Assembly: GCA_016201045.1 (NCBI GenBank) | Contig: JACQDM010000005.1 | Coordinates: 124,001 to 188,000 of the forward strand | Direction: 5' to 3' | Origin: Afipia sp. | Lineage (GTDB): Bacteria > Pseudomonadota > Alphaproteobacteria > Rhizobiales > Xanthobacteraceae | DNA: 64,000 nt | Shown here: positions 9,345-18,990 of the stretch, piece by piece | Layout: the number at the start of each line of letters is the position of its first letter | Position numbering within the stretch: the first letter of the stretch is position 1 | Made by a program: the position numbers and the translations under genes | The notes under the pieces: model-generated | Seen by the model: the letters and a program-made list of their open reading frames with translations, nothing else | The model's database searches: none | Told to the model about the DNA's origin: nothing

Positions 9345-10076
9345 TCAGTGATGGTTGCGAAGCAGAGTATCCTTGGCCTCGTTCACACGGGCGGCGAGGT
9401 ACGTCGACCCCCCTTGGTCGGGATGAAGTTTCTTCATCAGCCCACGATGAGCCCGGCTGATTTCATCGCGCCCCGCTCCCGGCTTCAAGCCAAGGATCTG
9501 ATAGGCCTCCTCGGCCGTCATTTTGCCGCCAAACGCCGCGCGGCTTTCCTCGCGACGCCCTCCTGCCGCTGCGTCATGCGTGTTCTCACGCCAAGCGGGA
9601 AACCTGCGGTCCAGATAACTTTCAAGAAGGGCCCAGCTCTCGGCATCAAAGCCGCGCGCGAGCACGACCAATTCATCGAGCGTGAATTCGTCGAGCGCTC
9701 GCCCCGCTTCGGGTCCGGCGACAATCGATCCCGCAAGAGCTCCGGTGTCGTGGTCGAGCGTCATCTCTATAAACTGGGACCGTACCTGGGACTTCTGCCC
9801 CTGTGACTTCCACGCGGCGGGGCCGTAGTTGCCCCACGCTGACCCCAGTTGTGCACCGAACGGCGACCAGCCCAGAAGCCCTGCTCCGAAAATTCCGAGC
9901 GGGATCGCGACCGCAAGCTCGCCTTTTGCACCGACGAACAATGCCGCAGCCAGCGTAACAATTCCGCCGCCGCCTTTGATCACCTTGGCAAGCCACTTAG
10001 GATCCGCGCCCTTGACAATGTTGAGAGCGACGTAGATCAGGGCAACGGCAACAATGCCTGCAATCAAGGTGGGCAT
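9345..10076 (-). CDS. membrane-anchored J-domain protein
   Basis: This 243-residue protein starts with two hydrophobic segments (about 1-20 and 33-62), has a mainly acidic middle, and ends in a J domain (about 190-243) with the invariant HPD tripeptide in RGLMKKLHPDQGG. Its layout is membrane anchor at the N-terminus and J domain at the extreme C-terminus, like mitochondrial Tim14 and bacterial DjlA-like proteins. It should stimulate an Hsp70 at the membrane, but the client is unknown. The ATG at 10076 is chosen over upstream codons because it opens the first membrane segment. It follows the VWA gene by 14 bp, so the two are probably co-transcribed. Confidence 0.8.
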   Translation of the reverse strand: MPTLIAGIVAVALIYVALNIVKGADPKWLAKVIKGGGGIVTLAAALFVGAKGELAVAIPLGIFGAGLLGWSPFGAQLGSAWGNYGPAAWKSQGQKSQVRSQFIEMTLDHDTGALAGSIVAGPEAGRALDEFTLDELVVLARGFDAESWALLESYLDRRFPAWRENTHDAAAGGRREESRAAFGGKMTAEEAYQILGLKPGAGRDEISRAHRGLMKKLHPDQGGSTYLAARVNEAKDTLLRNHH

Positions 10077-10090
10077 GACGCGATCATGCG

Positions 10091-10837
10091 TTACTTCATT
10101 TGTCCGAGCAATGCTGCTGCGTGTGAGGTATTCTTCGCAAGGCGCTTCAGTGCTTCGCGCCCGCCGGCTGCATATGCAGCTGCTGCTCGAAGCAACTCGC
10201 GCAACTGCGCCGCAGAACCCGTATCGAACCGGCACCACGCGCCGCCCGTGAGACGCGCGATCTCCCGGTACGACGTCTCAGCCACCGTGTCGTGGCCTTC
10301 CTGAAACATGAAGCACGGCACTTTCAGAAGGCCAAGTTCGCCCGCGGTCGCGCATAGCGCATCGACATTCTCTTCCATCGCGTCGCCAACGAAGACGATG
10401 GCGCGCACGCCCGACTCAACGGCTTCCTTGCGGGCATCTGACAACACGCGGCCAATCTGTGTCTGACCACCTTGGCATTGAATCGTGCTCATCAGTTTTG
10501 CGATTTTTGCCGTATCCGAAATCCACGGACTTGCGCGGCATTCATTGAGGCCACGGAAATAAACGAGGCGGACATCCAGCCCGCCAATGCTGCCGGCTTC
10601 ACGAAACATGTCGGCCTGTAGCTGGCAGGCCATATCCCACGTCGGCTGCCGGCTCAGGGTGGCATCGAGTGCAAAGATCAGGCGACCGTTTCCCGCCTTC
10701 CGCTCCGCTACCGATCGCACTTTGGCAACGAAGGCTGCAATATCGGCTCTGGTATCCGGTTGCGCATCCGGCAAAGGGTCGCGCATGCCCGCGCCGAGCT
10801 TCTGTCCAGGTTTCGGAACGATCGGGTCGTGCGTCAT
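10091..10837 (-). CDS. VWA domain-containing protein
   Basis: This 248-residue soluble protein has a von Willebrand A fold: LIFALDATLSRQPTWDM is the first strand with a MIDAS-like D-x-T-x-S, and GVRAIVFVGDAMEENVD is the later strand with its acidic residue. There is no signal peptide. The C-terminal part is Ala-rich and helical. I do not recognise a specific function. It lies between a small acidic protein gene and the membrane J-domain gene on the same strand, which suggests a shared job at the membrane, possibly chaperone or metal linked. Confidence 0.8.
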   Translation of the reverse strand: MTHDPIVPKPGQKLGAGMRDPLPDAQPDTRADIAAFVAKVRSVAERKAGNGRLIFALDATLSRQPTWDMACQLQADMFREAGSIGGLDVRLVYFRGLNECRASPWISDTAKIAKLMSTIQCQGGQTQIGRVLSDARKEAVESGVRAIVFVGDAMEENVDALCATAGELGLLKVPCFMFQEGHDTVAETSYREIARLTGGAWCRFDTGSAAQLRELLRAAAAYAAGGREALKRLAKNTSHAAALLGQMK

Positions 10838-10909
10838 TCGGGTTCGCCCGGATTGCGTTCCCTATGTGGCGCGCCCAACGCCTGCTTGCAATGGAATTAG
10901 ACCGAAAGC

Positions 10910-11089
10910 CTACTCGATGGGCACAGCAAGCCGTCCGATGAGCAACGCCACTTCCTGAAGTCTTTGATCGTCATGCTCTTCAACGGCACGCGCGAGACGC
11001 GAAACGCACTCATCGTCCGTGATCCTGTTCAGCACCTGATCTTCGATCGACGGAGCAAGATTGGGAAATGCATTGGAAACGCTGGCCAT
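10910..11089 (-). CDS. small conserved-looking protein of unknown function
   Basis: A 59-residue acidic protein (MASVSNAFPNLAPSIEDQVL, then ITDDECVSRLARAVEEHDDQ) with a helical, soluble profile. The ATG at 11089 has a clear AGGAG 6 nt upstream, which supports real translation and overrides the in-frame TTG at 11092. It is the first gene on the minus strand before the VWA and J-domain genes, 72 bp upstream. No function is recognised. Confidence 0.65.
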   Translation of the reverse strand: MASVSNAFPNLAPSIEDQVLNRITDDECVSRLARAVEEHDDQRLQEVALLIGRLAVPIE

Positions 11090-11243
11090 CAAAATCTCCT
11101 CGCTTTGATTCGGATAGACTCAAGCAAGCAGGTGTCATGCCAACTGCAGATTATGGCGAATAAAAGTGCCGTTCAAAGTCCATACGCAGTTGTGAGCGCC
11201 AAACTTCACAACATGGGCAAATGCGTCCGGCCGAGCTGCGCTA

Positions 11244-12098
11244 TCAGCGTGGCTGGGGAGCTTGAGCGACAGGGCCCGGCGGCTTGGGAACGTCGATCTT
11301 ATCGGTATTAACGGGAGCGAGGCTGCTACTGTCGGTATCGTTCAAAAACTTGTCCAGCACGCCCTGGATGCTTTCCTTCACGTTTTCAGGGCCGCGATCG
11401 CTCATATCGGTGTGCTGGAATCCGGTGTTCACCACCGTGATGCCGGATTCCTTGCACGTGTTATCATCGGGAATGACGCCAGGATCCGTCTTAAACTGCG
11501 GATCCTTCGAGCGGAACGAAAGAATCTTGAACTTGCCGTTGGTCAAGAACGGCACCCGCAAATTATCGAGCGTTACGACCTTCTTGATCTGCTCAGGATG
11601 AACCTTGGCAAAATACATCGAGATATCGCCGCCATTGGAATGGCCGACCATCGTCAAGTGATTGTAGTCAGCGTTCGGCTGAATCTTTTTCATCTTGTCG
11701 ACAGCAAACTCGATGTTGGCAACTCCGCGCTCATACACCGGCAAGCGGCCAACATAAAGTTCGCCGACTTTGGTCACGAGTGGCGCGTCGGTTTCGAGGT
11801 CGTGCTGAATGCTGATCGCAAGATATCCGCGGGCGGCAAATACGTTGGCCAGAAACGAATACTCCGTGAAACGGACCGTGTTGCCATGATTGATAATCGC
11901 GACGGGCAACGTGATCATGCCGGCGTCAGCAGTCATTTCCTTGTCGCGGCGAACGGCGACATCGACGTCAACCGGCCGGTTACGTGTCGCGTCGAAGAAG
12001 CTGATCGTTTCGTGCCGGATCGCCCATTTGCTCGCAGAAAAATACGCGACGCCGAGGACCGCAACGAACCCTAAGAAGATGAGAATTCCGCGCTTCAT
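11244..12098 (-). CDS. alpha/beta hydrolase, membrane-anchored or secreted
   Basis: The 284-residue protein begins with a hydrophobic anchor or signal (about 4-22) after MKRG. The nucleophile elbow is VGHSNGG with Ser154, and a candidate catalytic histidine lies in NTGFQHTDMS. The N-terminal half resembles dienelactone-hydrolase-like enzymes acting outside the cytoplasm. The tail is rich in Pro, Ala and Gln. The ATG at 12098 was chosen over one 36 bp upstream because it directly precedes the signal. The substrate cannot be told from sequence. Confidence 0.8.
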   Translation of the reverse strand: MKRGILIFLGFVAVLGVAYFSASKWAIRHETISFFDATRNRPVDVDVAVRRDKEMTADAGMITLPVAIINHGNTVRFTEYSFLANVFAARGYLAISIQHDLETDAPLVTKVGELYVGRLPVYERGVANIEFAVDKMKKIQPNADYNHLTMVGHSNGGDISMYFAKVHPEQIKKVVTLDNLRVPFLTNGKFKILSFRSKDPQFKTDPGVIPDDNTCKESGITVVNTGFQHTDMSDRGPENVKESIQGVLDKFLNDTDSSSLAPVNTDKIDVPKPPGPVAQAPQPR

Positions 12099-12305
12099 CG
12101 AATGTCCCTCAGCGTTCTCCGACCGGGAAAACATCAGCCGCTTTCAGAGTGTTTCGAATCCAATCCTATTGTCCAGCAGTTAACGCACAAGCGTGTGACA
12201 GGTGCAGTTACTTTTTTGAAATGTGGCAACGAAGTCCCAAGTTTCAACCTCCGCGTGTTGCACTGCGGAAGCCCTTTGCACTGCCAAAGGCAGAAAAATA
12301 ACGAT

Positions 12306-13226
12306 TTAAGCCGTCAAATCGTGGGATTCGAGCGGACGGTCGATTTGGGCAAACCATTCGGCCCGGGTCGCGGCCCGGCGGCGACCACGCTCGTCGATCG
12401 GTAGCTTCAACTGCCGCAAAAGGCTCGTGACTTCTTCCCGCGCCGTCACATGCGCCATGTTCGGACGGGTACCTAAGGTCGCCTCGTCGAGTTCATCGAG
12501 CGCGGTCAGGCCACGCGGGAAGAATTCGCGATAGACGACACGTTCGGCGAAGCCATCGACCGGCCGGAAGCCGAGACGGAACGACAACTGGTCGAGTCCT
12601 TCGGCAATAAGTTGCTTGTTGCGAGATCCGATCATCGAAAGCCGGTTGCGCACTACGATCCAATCCGTGGCCGCGCCGTCGAGATCGCGCCGCTGTTTGC
12701 GGGCGATTTTCACCATCGAAGCGTAGTGGCTTTCACCGATCACCGAATAGGTTGTCTGGTCGACGTGCCCCAGAACGTCGAAATCGAGAAAGCTATCGTT
12801 GATGGGCGTAACGAGCGTGTCGGCCATCGAATGAGCCAGCCGCATCAGATAACTGTCAGTTCCCGGCGTATCGATAACGATGAAATCGAACGTCTTTTCG
12901 ACGGCGCTGACGGCTGCGGAGAATTGCGCGAACTCTGACATCTCGTTGTCGCCGATTTGCATCGTGTTCCCGAGCGCTACGCAGCAATGCTGCGGGATCT
13001 CGAGTTCAATGCCCGTCCGTTGGGCCCAATTCCGGCGATTTTCGATGTAGCGGGTGAAGCTCTGCTGACGGGAATCGAGGTCGATTGTGGCGACCCGCTG
13101 ACCAGCTTTCATCAAGGCAACAGCGACATGGAGGGCTGTAGTCGATTTTCCCGACCCACCCTTCTCATTGCCGAGAACAACGACGTGCGCTGACCCGGAT
13201 TTAGGCTGCCCAGCCTGCTGAAGCAT
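12306..13226 (-). CDS. mipZ: cell-division positioning ATPase MipZ
   Basis: MipZ forms bipolar gradients from ParB at the poles and keeps FtsZ rings at midcell in alphaproteobacteria that lack MinCDE. The 306-residue protein has the deviant Walker A KGGSGKST (22-29), the ParA-type [14 protein letters not shown], and the MipZ stretch [14 protein letters not shown], which separates it from ParA and MinD. The start at 13226 has GGGGGAA 6-7 nt upstream; an ATG at 13262 has no ribosome binding site. It diverges from panC. Confidence 0.93.
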   Translation of the reverse strand: MLQQAGQPKSGSAHVVVLGNEKGGSGKSTTALHVAVALMKAGQRVATIDLDSRQQSFTRYIENRRNWAQRTGIELEIPQHCCVALGNTMQIGDNEMSEFAQFSAAVSAVEKTFDFIVIDTPGTDSYLMRLAHSMADTLVTPINDSFLDFDVLGHVDQTTYSVIGESHYASMVKIARKQRRDLDGAATDWIVVRNRLSMIGSRNKQLIAEGLDQLSFRLGFRPVDGFAERVVYREFFPRGLTALDELDEATLGTRPNMAHVTAREEVTSLLRQLKLPIDERGRRRAATRAEWFAQIDRPLESHDLTA

Positions 13227-13418
13227 CGAATTCCCCCTGTGGATATCTTCGGCCAAGCTCATAAAGAATCAAGTGAAATGCTGGCCGCTTCGCCCTTCAT
13301 CCTTAATTCGGCTGCGGCTGTGACGATCTTGCCCGCCGGCCATTCACGATGGATGGCGACACCCGCGCTTGTTAGTGTTACCGCCCACCGCGACGTTCAA
13401 ATTCAGCCCAAGAAACGA

Positions 13419-14270
13419 ATGCCCCACAATCCGATCATTGCCCGAACCCCTGCTGCCCTTCACCGCGCCCGTACCGAACTCTCCAAACGCAATGCCGACA
13501 TCGCGCTTGTCCCGACCATGGGGGCGCTCCATGACGGTCATGTGTCGCTGATCCGTCTCGCAAAGCGCCGCGCGAAGAAAGTTGTGGTCTCGATTTTCGT
13601 AAATCCCACGCAATTTGCAGCGCATGAGGACCTCGGCTCCTACCCGCGGACTTGGAAACAAGACATCGCCAAACTCGCCGCCGAAGGCGTCGATCTCGTC
13701 TGGCATCCTGACGTCAAGACGATGTACCCGGACGGCTTCGCAACACGCGTAGCACCGGAAGGACCGGCGCTGGCCGGGTTGGAAGATCGCTTCCGTCCGC
13801 ATTTTTTCGGCGGCGTGGCCACCGTCGTGACCAAATTGTTCACGCAGGTGCGACCCGATTTCGCGTTTTTCGGCGAGAAGGATTACCAGCAGTTCAAGGT
13901 TGTGACGCGAATGGCGCGCGACCTTGATCTCGGCGTCAGAGTGATAGGCGGCGCGATCATTCGCGAGCGCGATGGATTGGCGATGTCGTCGCGAAACGTC
14001 TACTTGTCCGCCGATCAACGGCGCGCTGCGCCGGCGCTTTTCCGTTCATTAAAGGCGACTTCCAAGCGCATGCGCGCTGGTGAAGATTTTCGGTCATCGC
14101 TCGCTGCCGGCGCGGCGGCAATGTCGGATGCCGGATTTGCGGTCGATTATCTTGAAGCGCGGCACGCCGAAACACTTGCACCGATTTCTTCATTCAAGGA
14201 TGGTCCGGTCAGGCTTCTCGTTGCGGCCAAGCTCGGGACCACACGTCTGATCGACAACATCAAGGCTTAG
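13419..14270 (+). CDS. panC: pantoate--beta-alanine ligase
   Basis: PanC joins pantoate and beta-alanine using ATP, the last step of pantothenate synthesis. The 283-residue protein shows the nucleotidyltransferase signatures [15 protein letters not shown] (HxGH) and SIFVNPTQF, the FGEKDYQQ segment and the MSSRN motif replacing KMSKS. Length is normal when starting at ATG 13419; the longer open frame upstream overlaps the mipZ promoter region and is unlikely to be translated. The TAG stop overlaps the stop of the convergent DUF1489 gene. Confidence 0.96.
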   Translation: MPHNPIIARTPAALHRARTELSKRNADIALVPTMGALHDGHVSLIRLAKRRAKKVVVSIFVNPTQFAAHEDLGSYPRTWKQDIAKLAAEGVDLVWHPDVKTMYPDGFATRVAPEGPALAGLEDRFRPHFFGGVATVVTKLFTQVRPDFAFFGEKDYQQFKVVTRMARDLDLGVRVIGGAIIRERDGLAMSSRNVYLSADQRRAAPALFRSLKATSKRMRAGEDFRSSLAAGAAAMSDAGFAVDYLEARHAETLAPISSFKDGPVRLLVAAKLGTTRLIDNIKA

Positions 14271-14704
14271 AGAAGCCCAAGCTCGCGCAACTCACGTCGC
14301 ATCGGCTCAGGCATCTTCGCGATGCTCGCTTCGGCCTTGCCAAGATCCGGTGGCGCGCTTTTCGGATCGAAATATCGCCATCCCTGAAAGGCGCGCATTG
14401 GACGTGGCGATACGGTGATCAGCTTCGGCTCCATCACGAGACGGCAGCGGCCGATGCCATCGCGGTCGCGAAAAGGTTCGATCGCAAGCAGCTTTTCACG
14501 CGCTGCGATCTGTCCCTTGATGACCCAGTAAATCGAGCCGCCGTCGAGCAACTCGGCTTCGCGCTTCGGCGTCATTCGCGTGATGTGGATATGGCGCCCC
14601 GGCTTGCCCTTGGATTTTGCCTGCTTGACGCGTTCGGCGATCCAGCCTCGAAGGTCTTTGACGGATTCAGCGCCTACGCTGAGCTTGATAAGATGAAGCG
14701 GCAT
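14267..14704 (-). CDS. DUF1489 family protein
   Basis: A 145-residue protein typical of the alphaproteobacterial DUF1489 family: [52 protein letters not shown], and the late [17 protein letters not shown] block. Function is unknown; the fold is probably a small cytoplasmic alpha/beta domain. ATG 14704 gives family length. It follows the two-helix membrane protein gene by 7 bp on the same strand and its stop overlaps panC from the other side. Confidence 0.85.
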   Translation of the reverse strand: MPLHLIKLSVGAESVKDLRGWIAERVKQAKSKGKPGRHIHITRMTPKREAELLDGGSIYWVIKGQIAAREKLLAIEPFRDRDGIGRCRLVMEPKLITVSPRPMRAFQGWRYFDPKSAPPDLGKAEASIAKMPEPMRRELRELGLL

Positions 14705-14711
14705 GGTCCGC

Positions 14712-15689
14712 TCAGTTATCGTCATCCGCGCGTTGAGGTGCAAGCGAGGTCGGCGCTTGTGCACGTGATTTCTGCGAGCTCAGTTTCTTGGGAGCCGGAG
14801 CGCGCGAAGGCTGCGGCGAACTCTCGGCCTGGCGCGGCGACGATTGCGTGCCCTGCGCTCCCGGTTCCGGCGTCATAATGTTCACTGGCGGGATCGACGA
14901 CGCACTCGGAAAATCACCCGACAACGGCCTTCCCGGCGGCGGTCCCGCCGGCCCCGGTGCGGCTGCAGCGGGAGCGGCCTGCGCAGATGGCGTGGGCGCG
15001 TTCCAGAACGGCGAATACCGGCCAACGAGACCGTCGTATAGTTTCTCGTTCATGTTTCCCGAAATGAGATTCGTCACCGTCACCGACTGAAAAAACGGAC
15101 ACGCAGTCGACGTACAGCCATCGCGAGTCATAAGCACCTGTGCCACGAGACCGTAACGGTCGCGCTCGATTGTCCGGCGCAACGCTTTCAGCTCGGGCGT
15201 CATGTTCTTGTCCGCAGAAGCGGCACTTCCGAACGCGGCAAGGCGGCTGATTTGCGCAGCTGCATAGGAAACCGCTGCAGCAGTTGAATCGGCGGACGCG
15301 AACAGCGCTTTCTCGCAAGCGTTTTCGACGCTTTCGCCGGCGATACCATCGAGACATGAAAGCGCCGGCAGCGAAGCCGGCACTGGTGCTTGCGAGGCAG
15401 CACTCAGATTTACAGCGGCCTCGCGGCGCTCAGGCACCGCATTGATGGCAGCGAATGAGGCCGATTGAACGTTGGGAGCTGAGCCGCGCTTCAAGAATGC
15501 GAAGCCGCCGATGCCGACGCCTAGCACGGCGAGAACGACGATCGCGCCTTTCGTCATTCCGCCCTCGGCGCGGAAGAATACGATCACGAGGACAACAACA
15601 ACCACTACGGCGACGAAAATCGTCAGCCACATCGGCAAGTTCGTCGAATGCCAAAAGTTAGATAGAGAGGCCGCCCAAGCCCGGTTCAT
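14712..15689 (-). CDS. membrane protein of unknown function with Pro-rich tail
   Basis: This 325-residue protein has two membrane segments (about 20-40, with a run of eight valines and isoleucines, and 46-67). A globular part (about 75-225) holds cysteines that could form disulfides (ALSCLDGI, VENACEKA, DGCTSTACPF). A Pro/Ala/Ser/Gln-rich tail follows (about 230-325). It has an AAGGA sequence before its ATG. No family is recognised. Co-transcription with the DUF1489 gene is likely from the 7-bp gap. Confidence 0.7.
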   Translation of the reverse strand: MNRAWAASLSNFWHSTNLPMWLTIFVAVVVVVVLVIVFFRAEGGMTKGAIVVLAVLGVGIGGFAFLKRGSAPNVQSASFAAINAVPERREAAVNLSAASQAPVPASLPALSCLDGIAGESVENACEKALFASADSTAAAVSYAAAQISRLAAFGSAASADKNMTPELKALRRTIERDRYGLVAQVLMTRDGCTSTACPFFQSVTVTNLISGNMNEKLYDGLVGRYSPFWNAPTPSAQAAPAAAAPGPAGPPPGRPLSGDFPSASSIPPVNIMTPEPGAQGTQSSPRQAESSPQPSRAPAPKKLSSQKSRAQAPTSLAPQRADDDN

Positions 15690-15748
15690 GCGGGGGATCC
15701 TTCAGGACGAACCGGACGAAACGCCGCGAATGCGGCGTTGTAATGCCA

Positions 15749-15940
15749 TCACGCGTCGGCGAGCTGACTTTCCTTGGCAACCCGCTCGAAAGCTTCGGTC
15801 GTGCTCTTGATCCGATATTGGCAGTCGTCGCCGTCCGTCGGCAACAGGCGGATCACCTCGTAGGTTCCGCTCGCCGCCGGGCGCGCCACATTGCTTGCAG
15901 TGAAATAAACCGTCTCTCCGACGCCGTACTTGTGCTTCAA
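15749..15940 (-). CDS. small conserved-looking protein (TTG start)
   Basis: A 63-residue soluble protein with the sequence pattern GVGETVYFTASNVARPAASG, YEVIRLLPTDGDDCQYRIK, then ERVAKESQL, reading like a compact beta-rich domain that I have seen in many Rhizobiales genomes without a function. No ATG is available in this frame; the TTG at 15940 has GGAG 7 nt upstream, which makes it the likely start. Confidence 0.7.
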   Translation of the reverse strand: MKHKYGVGETVYFTASNVARPAASGTYEVIRLLPTDGDDCQYRIKSTTEAFERVAKESQLADA

Positions 15941-16187
15941 CGCCTTGCTCCATCACGCGATACGCGAGTTTTGGGGTCCGCGACGAGCGTCAGCGGCCCG
16001 GCAAGGCTATAGCACGGCGGCCTCCGTTTTGGCTACAAAAACCCGCGCATGGTGAAAGACGAAATGCCAATAGATTTCAGTAGCATAAGGACAAAACGGA
16101 CATTGAAATTCTCATTTAGACGGGGGGCAGTCGCAACGACTCCGTCCTAAAACGTAAAGTCTTTCAATGTTTTAGAAAAGAAACCTA

Positions 16188-16553
16188 TCAGGCGGTGTGA
16201 GGAAGCTTCCCGTCCGGGCTTGCCTTGTCGACCAGCGCCGGGAGGATCTGAGCTAGAACCGTCGAAACCTGATCCACAGGGATCCCATACTTGGCCGCAA
16301 GTTGCTTCACGGTGGCGTTGCCGAGGACCTCTTGAAGCTGCTGGGCGCTGATCGGCAGATTCTTGCCGTTCGAGATCCATGACTTCACGACGTCGCCATA
16401 ACCGGCATCCTGAAGCTTCTTCACGATTGCCGAGAGTCCACCCTGATCGCCACTGCCCAAGACCTCCTTGAGCACGATCGGGAGAACCGCCGCCTCAAGA
16501 TCCTTAGCACCCTGCGACGCAAGCATGCTCTGCAACGTATCGAGAATCCCCAT
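16188..16553 (-). CDS. YidB family protein (DUF937)
   Basis: A 121-residue protein of the YidB/DUF937 type: MGILDTLQSMLASQG, then helical repeats ending in LPISAQQLQEVLGNATVKQL and the VLAQILPALVDKASPDG motif that defines the family. It is small, soluble and helical; function is unknown. It stands alone, with about 230 bp of sequence on its downstream side (15957-16187) in which I see no gene. Confidence 0.88.
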   Translation of the reverse strand: MGILDTLQSMLASQGAKDLEAAVLPIVLKEVLGSGDQGGLSAIVKKLQDAGYGDVVKSWISNGKNLPISAQQLQEVLGNATVKQLAAKYGIPVDQVSTVLAQILPALVDKASPDGKLPHTA

Positions 16554-16665
16554 GACATAAATCCTTTGCTGAAATTCGCCGTCGAACCCAAGCGCCGTTT
16601 CTCGGGAACCGTCAAGCGGGTGCGGCAGGCAAATTTTCGCGAGCGCGGCGGGAACGAGCTTGCTC

Positions 16666-17322
16666 TCAATCGGTTTCGAATTTTTCGATGATGAGAGTTT
16701 CGGCGAGCGCTTCCTTGGTCCATTGAGCGAAAGCCGGATTGGCTCCCATCGTTTGCATGTAGGTGCGCACCGGCGCTGTCACAGCGATGTCGTAAGTCCT
16801 GAACCGATGAATGACCGGAGCATACATGGCGTCGACTGCCGTGAACGCTCCGAAGAGATAAGGCCCCTGCCCGCCATAGCGCGCCCGGCAATCGGTCCAG
16901 ATTTCCTGAACGCGCGCGATATTCGCCTGCGCATCTGCCGACAGATTCTTTTGACGTATCGACCTGTGGATGTTCATTCCGCATTCGTTGCGAAGCGGCA
17001 TGAAGCCGGAGTGCATCTCGGCTGAAATCGAGCGCGCATGCGCGCGCGCCACCCGATCGGCCGGCCAGAGACGTGCATCCGGAAAACGCTCGGCGAGATA
17101 TTCGATGATGGCGAGCGAGTCCCAAACCGTGACATCGCCGTCGACAAGCGCAGGCACCTTGCCCGATTTGGTGACATCGAGAATACGCTGTTTGTCAGCG
17201 GCGTTCGTGTAGAGCGGAATGAGTACTTCGTTGAATGGAATTTGTGCACCCTTCAGCGCCATCCACGGCCGCATCGACCACGACGAATAGTTCTTGTTGC
17301 CGATGACGAGTGTCAAAGTCAT
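16666..17322 (-). CDS. glutathione S-transferase family protein
   Basis: A 218-residue enzyme with the thioredoxin-fold N-terminal domain (TLVIGNKNYSSWSMRPWMAL, KVPALVDGDVTVWDSLAIIEYL with the cis-Pro and the glutathione-binding D-S pair) and an all-helical C-terminal domain. The early Ser-Ser-Trp pattern fits the YfcF/maleylacetoacetate-isomerase-like side of the family. Substrate is unknown. It diverges from the DUF599 gene. Confidence 0.88.
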   Translation of the reverse strand: MTLTLVIGNKNYSSWSMRPWMALKGAQIPFNEVLIPLYTNAADKQRILDVTKSGKVPALVDGDVTVWDSLAIIEYLAERFPDARLWPADRVARAHARSISAEMHSGFMPLRNECGMNIHRSIRQKNLSADAQANIARVQEIWTDCRARYGGQGPYLFGAFTAVDAMYAPVIHRFRTYDIAVTAPVRTYMQTMGANPAFAQWTKEALAETLIIEKFETD

Positions 17323-17458
17323 TCCAGGTACTCCAAATCCGATCTCGGCAACCTTGGCATGATGCCGCCCCGCGGATCAATCGCCGCGCCAACGGCGTTG
17401 CCGCACACCGCATCGCATGGCAACGTCATCGTGACTTTAGCGACCGGGCATGTGAGTC

Positions 17459-18139
17459 GTGGATAAATTCGCAACCATCGATATTCTGGCGATCACCTTC
17501 TTTTTTTTCGCGTGGCTCGGATACGCCATTGCGGTCGAGCGCGCGTCGCTGGGAAGCAACAGCCTCAATGCGCGCATGAACATCTACCGCGAAGTATGGA
17601 TGCGCCGCCTGCTCGATCGCGAAATGCGGATGATGGACATGCAGGTCATGGGTTCGCTTCAGAATGGCACCGCGTTCTTTGCCTCCACGACCCTGCTCGC
17701 CATCGGCGGCGGCTTGACGCTTTTACGTGCGACCGACGAAGCGATGTCGGTCCTGGGCACACTGCCGATCGGCATTCGGACCTCAGCTGCGCTGTGGGAA
17801 GTCAAATGCATCGGCCTGATCGTGATCTTCGTCTACGCCTTCTTCAAGTTCGCGTGGTCCTATCGCCTCTTCAACTACGTTGCGATCCTGCTCGGCGCCA
17901 TGCCGTTCTTCGACAAGCGCGATACGCCGGAAGCCCAGTCGCATGTGATGCGAACCACGAAGCTGTTTCAATCGGCGGGGCGTCACTTCAATCGCGGCCA
18001 GCGTGCATTCTTTTTCGCGCTCGGCTATCTCGGCTGGTTCATCAGCCCGTGGGTGCTGTTCGCGACGACAAGTGCAATCGTCATCGTGATGTGGCGACGG
18101 CAATTCGCTTCCGACGCCTGGCGAGCGATGGCGCGCTGA
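17459..18139 (+). CDS. DUF599 family membrane protein
   Basis: A 226-residue inner-membrane protein with about four membrane segments (about 7-24, 72-95, 112-140, 185-208) and the DUF599 marks MNIYREVWMRRLLDREMRMMD and FAWSYRLFNYVAIL. Function is unknown. The start is GTG at 17459; an ATG 9 bp upstream runs straight into TGA. It ends 3 bp from the stop of the convergent ydcF-like gene. Confidence 0.85.
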   Translation: MDKFATIDILAITFFFFAWLGYAIAVERASLGSNSLNARMNIYREVWMRRLLDREMRMMDMQVMGSLQNGTAFFASTTLLAIGGGLTLLRATDEAMSVLGTLPIGIRTSAALWEVKCIGLIVIFVYAFFKFAWSYRLFNYVAILLGAMPFFDKRDTPEAQSHVMRTTKLFQSAGRHFNRGQRAFFFALGYLGWFISPWVLFATTSAIVIVMWRRQFASDAWRAMAR

Positions 18140-18142
18140 CGG

Positions 18143-18940
18143 TCAACGCGGCTTTGGAAACAGCTCGCTGCTCCGGCCGGTCAGCCAATACGCGATCAAT
18201 CCTGTCCATTCATGAATGGCAACGTCGCTTCGTGCAAGACCTGCACTCAGCTTGTTAAACGGCGTCGTGGCATCGCTCCACCCATTCGTTCGCCAGTCCA
18301 CAGGGTAGGCTTCGACATCGAAGCCGGCTTTGCGGAACGCGCCGATAGAGCGCGGCATGTGAAAGGACGACGTTACGAGCAGCCAAAGTTCACCCGGTTT
18401 CGGTTGCACCAAACGGCGGGTAAAGATCGCGTTCTCAGCAGTGGTCCGCGAATTCCCTTCGAGGGTGACGCGATCGCGCGCGACACCGAAACTCTCCAGC
18501 AAACGGCCGATAATGGGGGCCTCTGAAGCAGAGGCCTGAATCAGATTGCCGCTTCCGCCGGTGAACACGATCTTCGCCGAAGGATATTGTCGTGCGAGCT
18601 GGAGCATCGCGACGATGCGCTCTCCCGACGAATCCATTTCGAGCGAATGCCGAACCTCAGTGATTTCGGAATCGATCGCGCCGCCCAGCACGATGATTCC
18701 ATCCGGCGTCCGCCCGCCCGATTGCCAGGCAGGAAACCGTTCGGAGAGTGACAACAGCATCACATTCGCCAGCGGCGAATAGCCAAACACAAGCAATGCA
18801 ACGATGCCTGCGACCAGGACGCGCAAGCCGGCAACGCGATGGCGCGTCATCATGACAGCAATGCCCGCGACACAGAGCGCAGCTACGATGTTCGACGGCA
18901 GTGCGAAAAATCCGGCAATTTTAGATGCAACAAAGAACAT
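18143..18940 (-). CDS. YdcF/DUF218 family membrane protein
   Basis: A 265-residue protein with two N-terminal membrane segments (about 5-30 and 39-62) and a DUF218 domain: GIIVLGGAIDSE, ERIVAMLQLARQYPSAKIVFTGGSG, EGNSRTTAENA and LLVTSSFHMPRSIGAFRKAG. ElyC-type DUF218 proteins act in envelope biogenesis, which makes an envelope role likely but unproven here. The aldo/keto reductase gene ends 50 bp upstream on the same strand. Confidence 0.87.
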   Translation of the reverse strand: MFFVASKIAGFFALPSNIVAALCVAGIAVMMTRHRVAGLRVLVAGIVALLVFGYSPLANVMLLSLSERFPAWQSGGRTPDGIIVLGGAIDSEITEVRHSLEMDSSGERIVAMLQLARQYPSAKIVFTGGSGNLIQASASEAPIIGRLLESFGVARDRVTLEGNSRTTAENAIFTRRLVQPKPGELWLLVTSSFHMPRSIGAFRKAGFDVEAYPVDWRTNGWSDATTPFNKLSAGLARSDVAIHEWTGLIAYWLTGRSSELFPKPR

Positions 18941-18990
18941 GAGATCTCGGGATCAATGGATAGTCTGCATGCGTGACGGCAGAAGCAATA

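Noticed and set aside
13239-13418. N-terminal extension of PanC
   Set aside because: The frame is open, but it covers the divergent mipZ/panC promoter region and adds 60 residues absent from the family.
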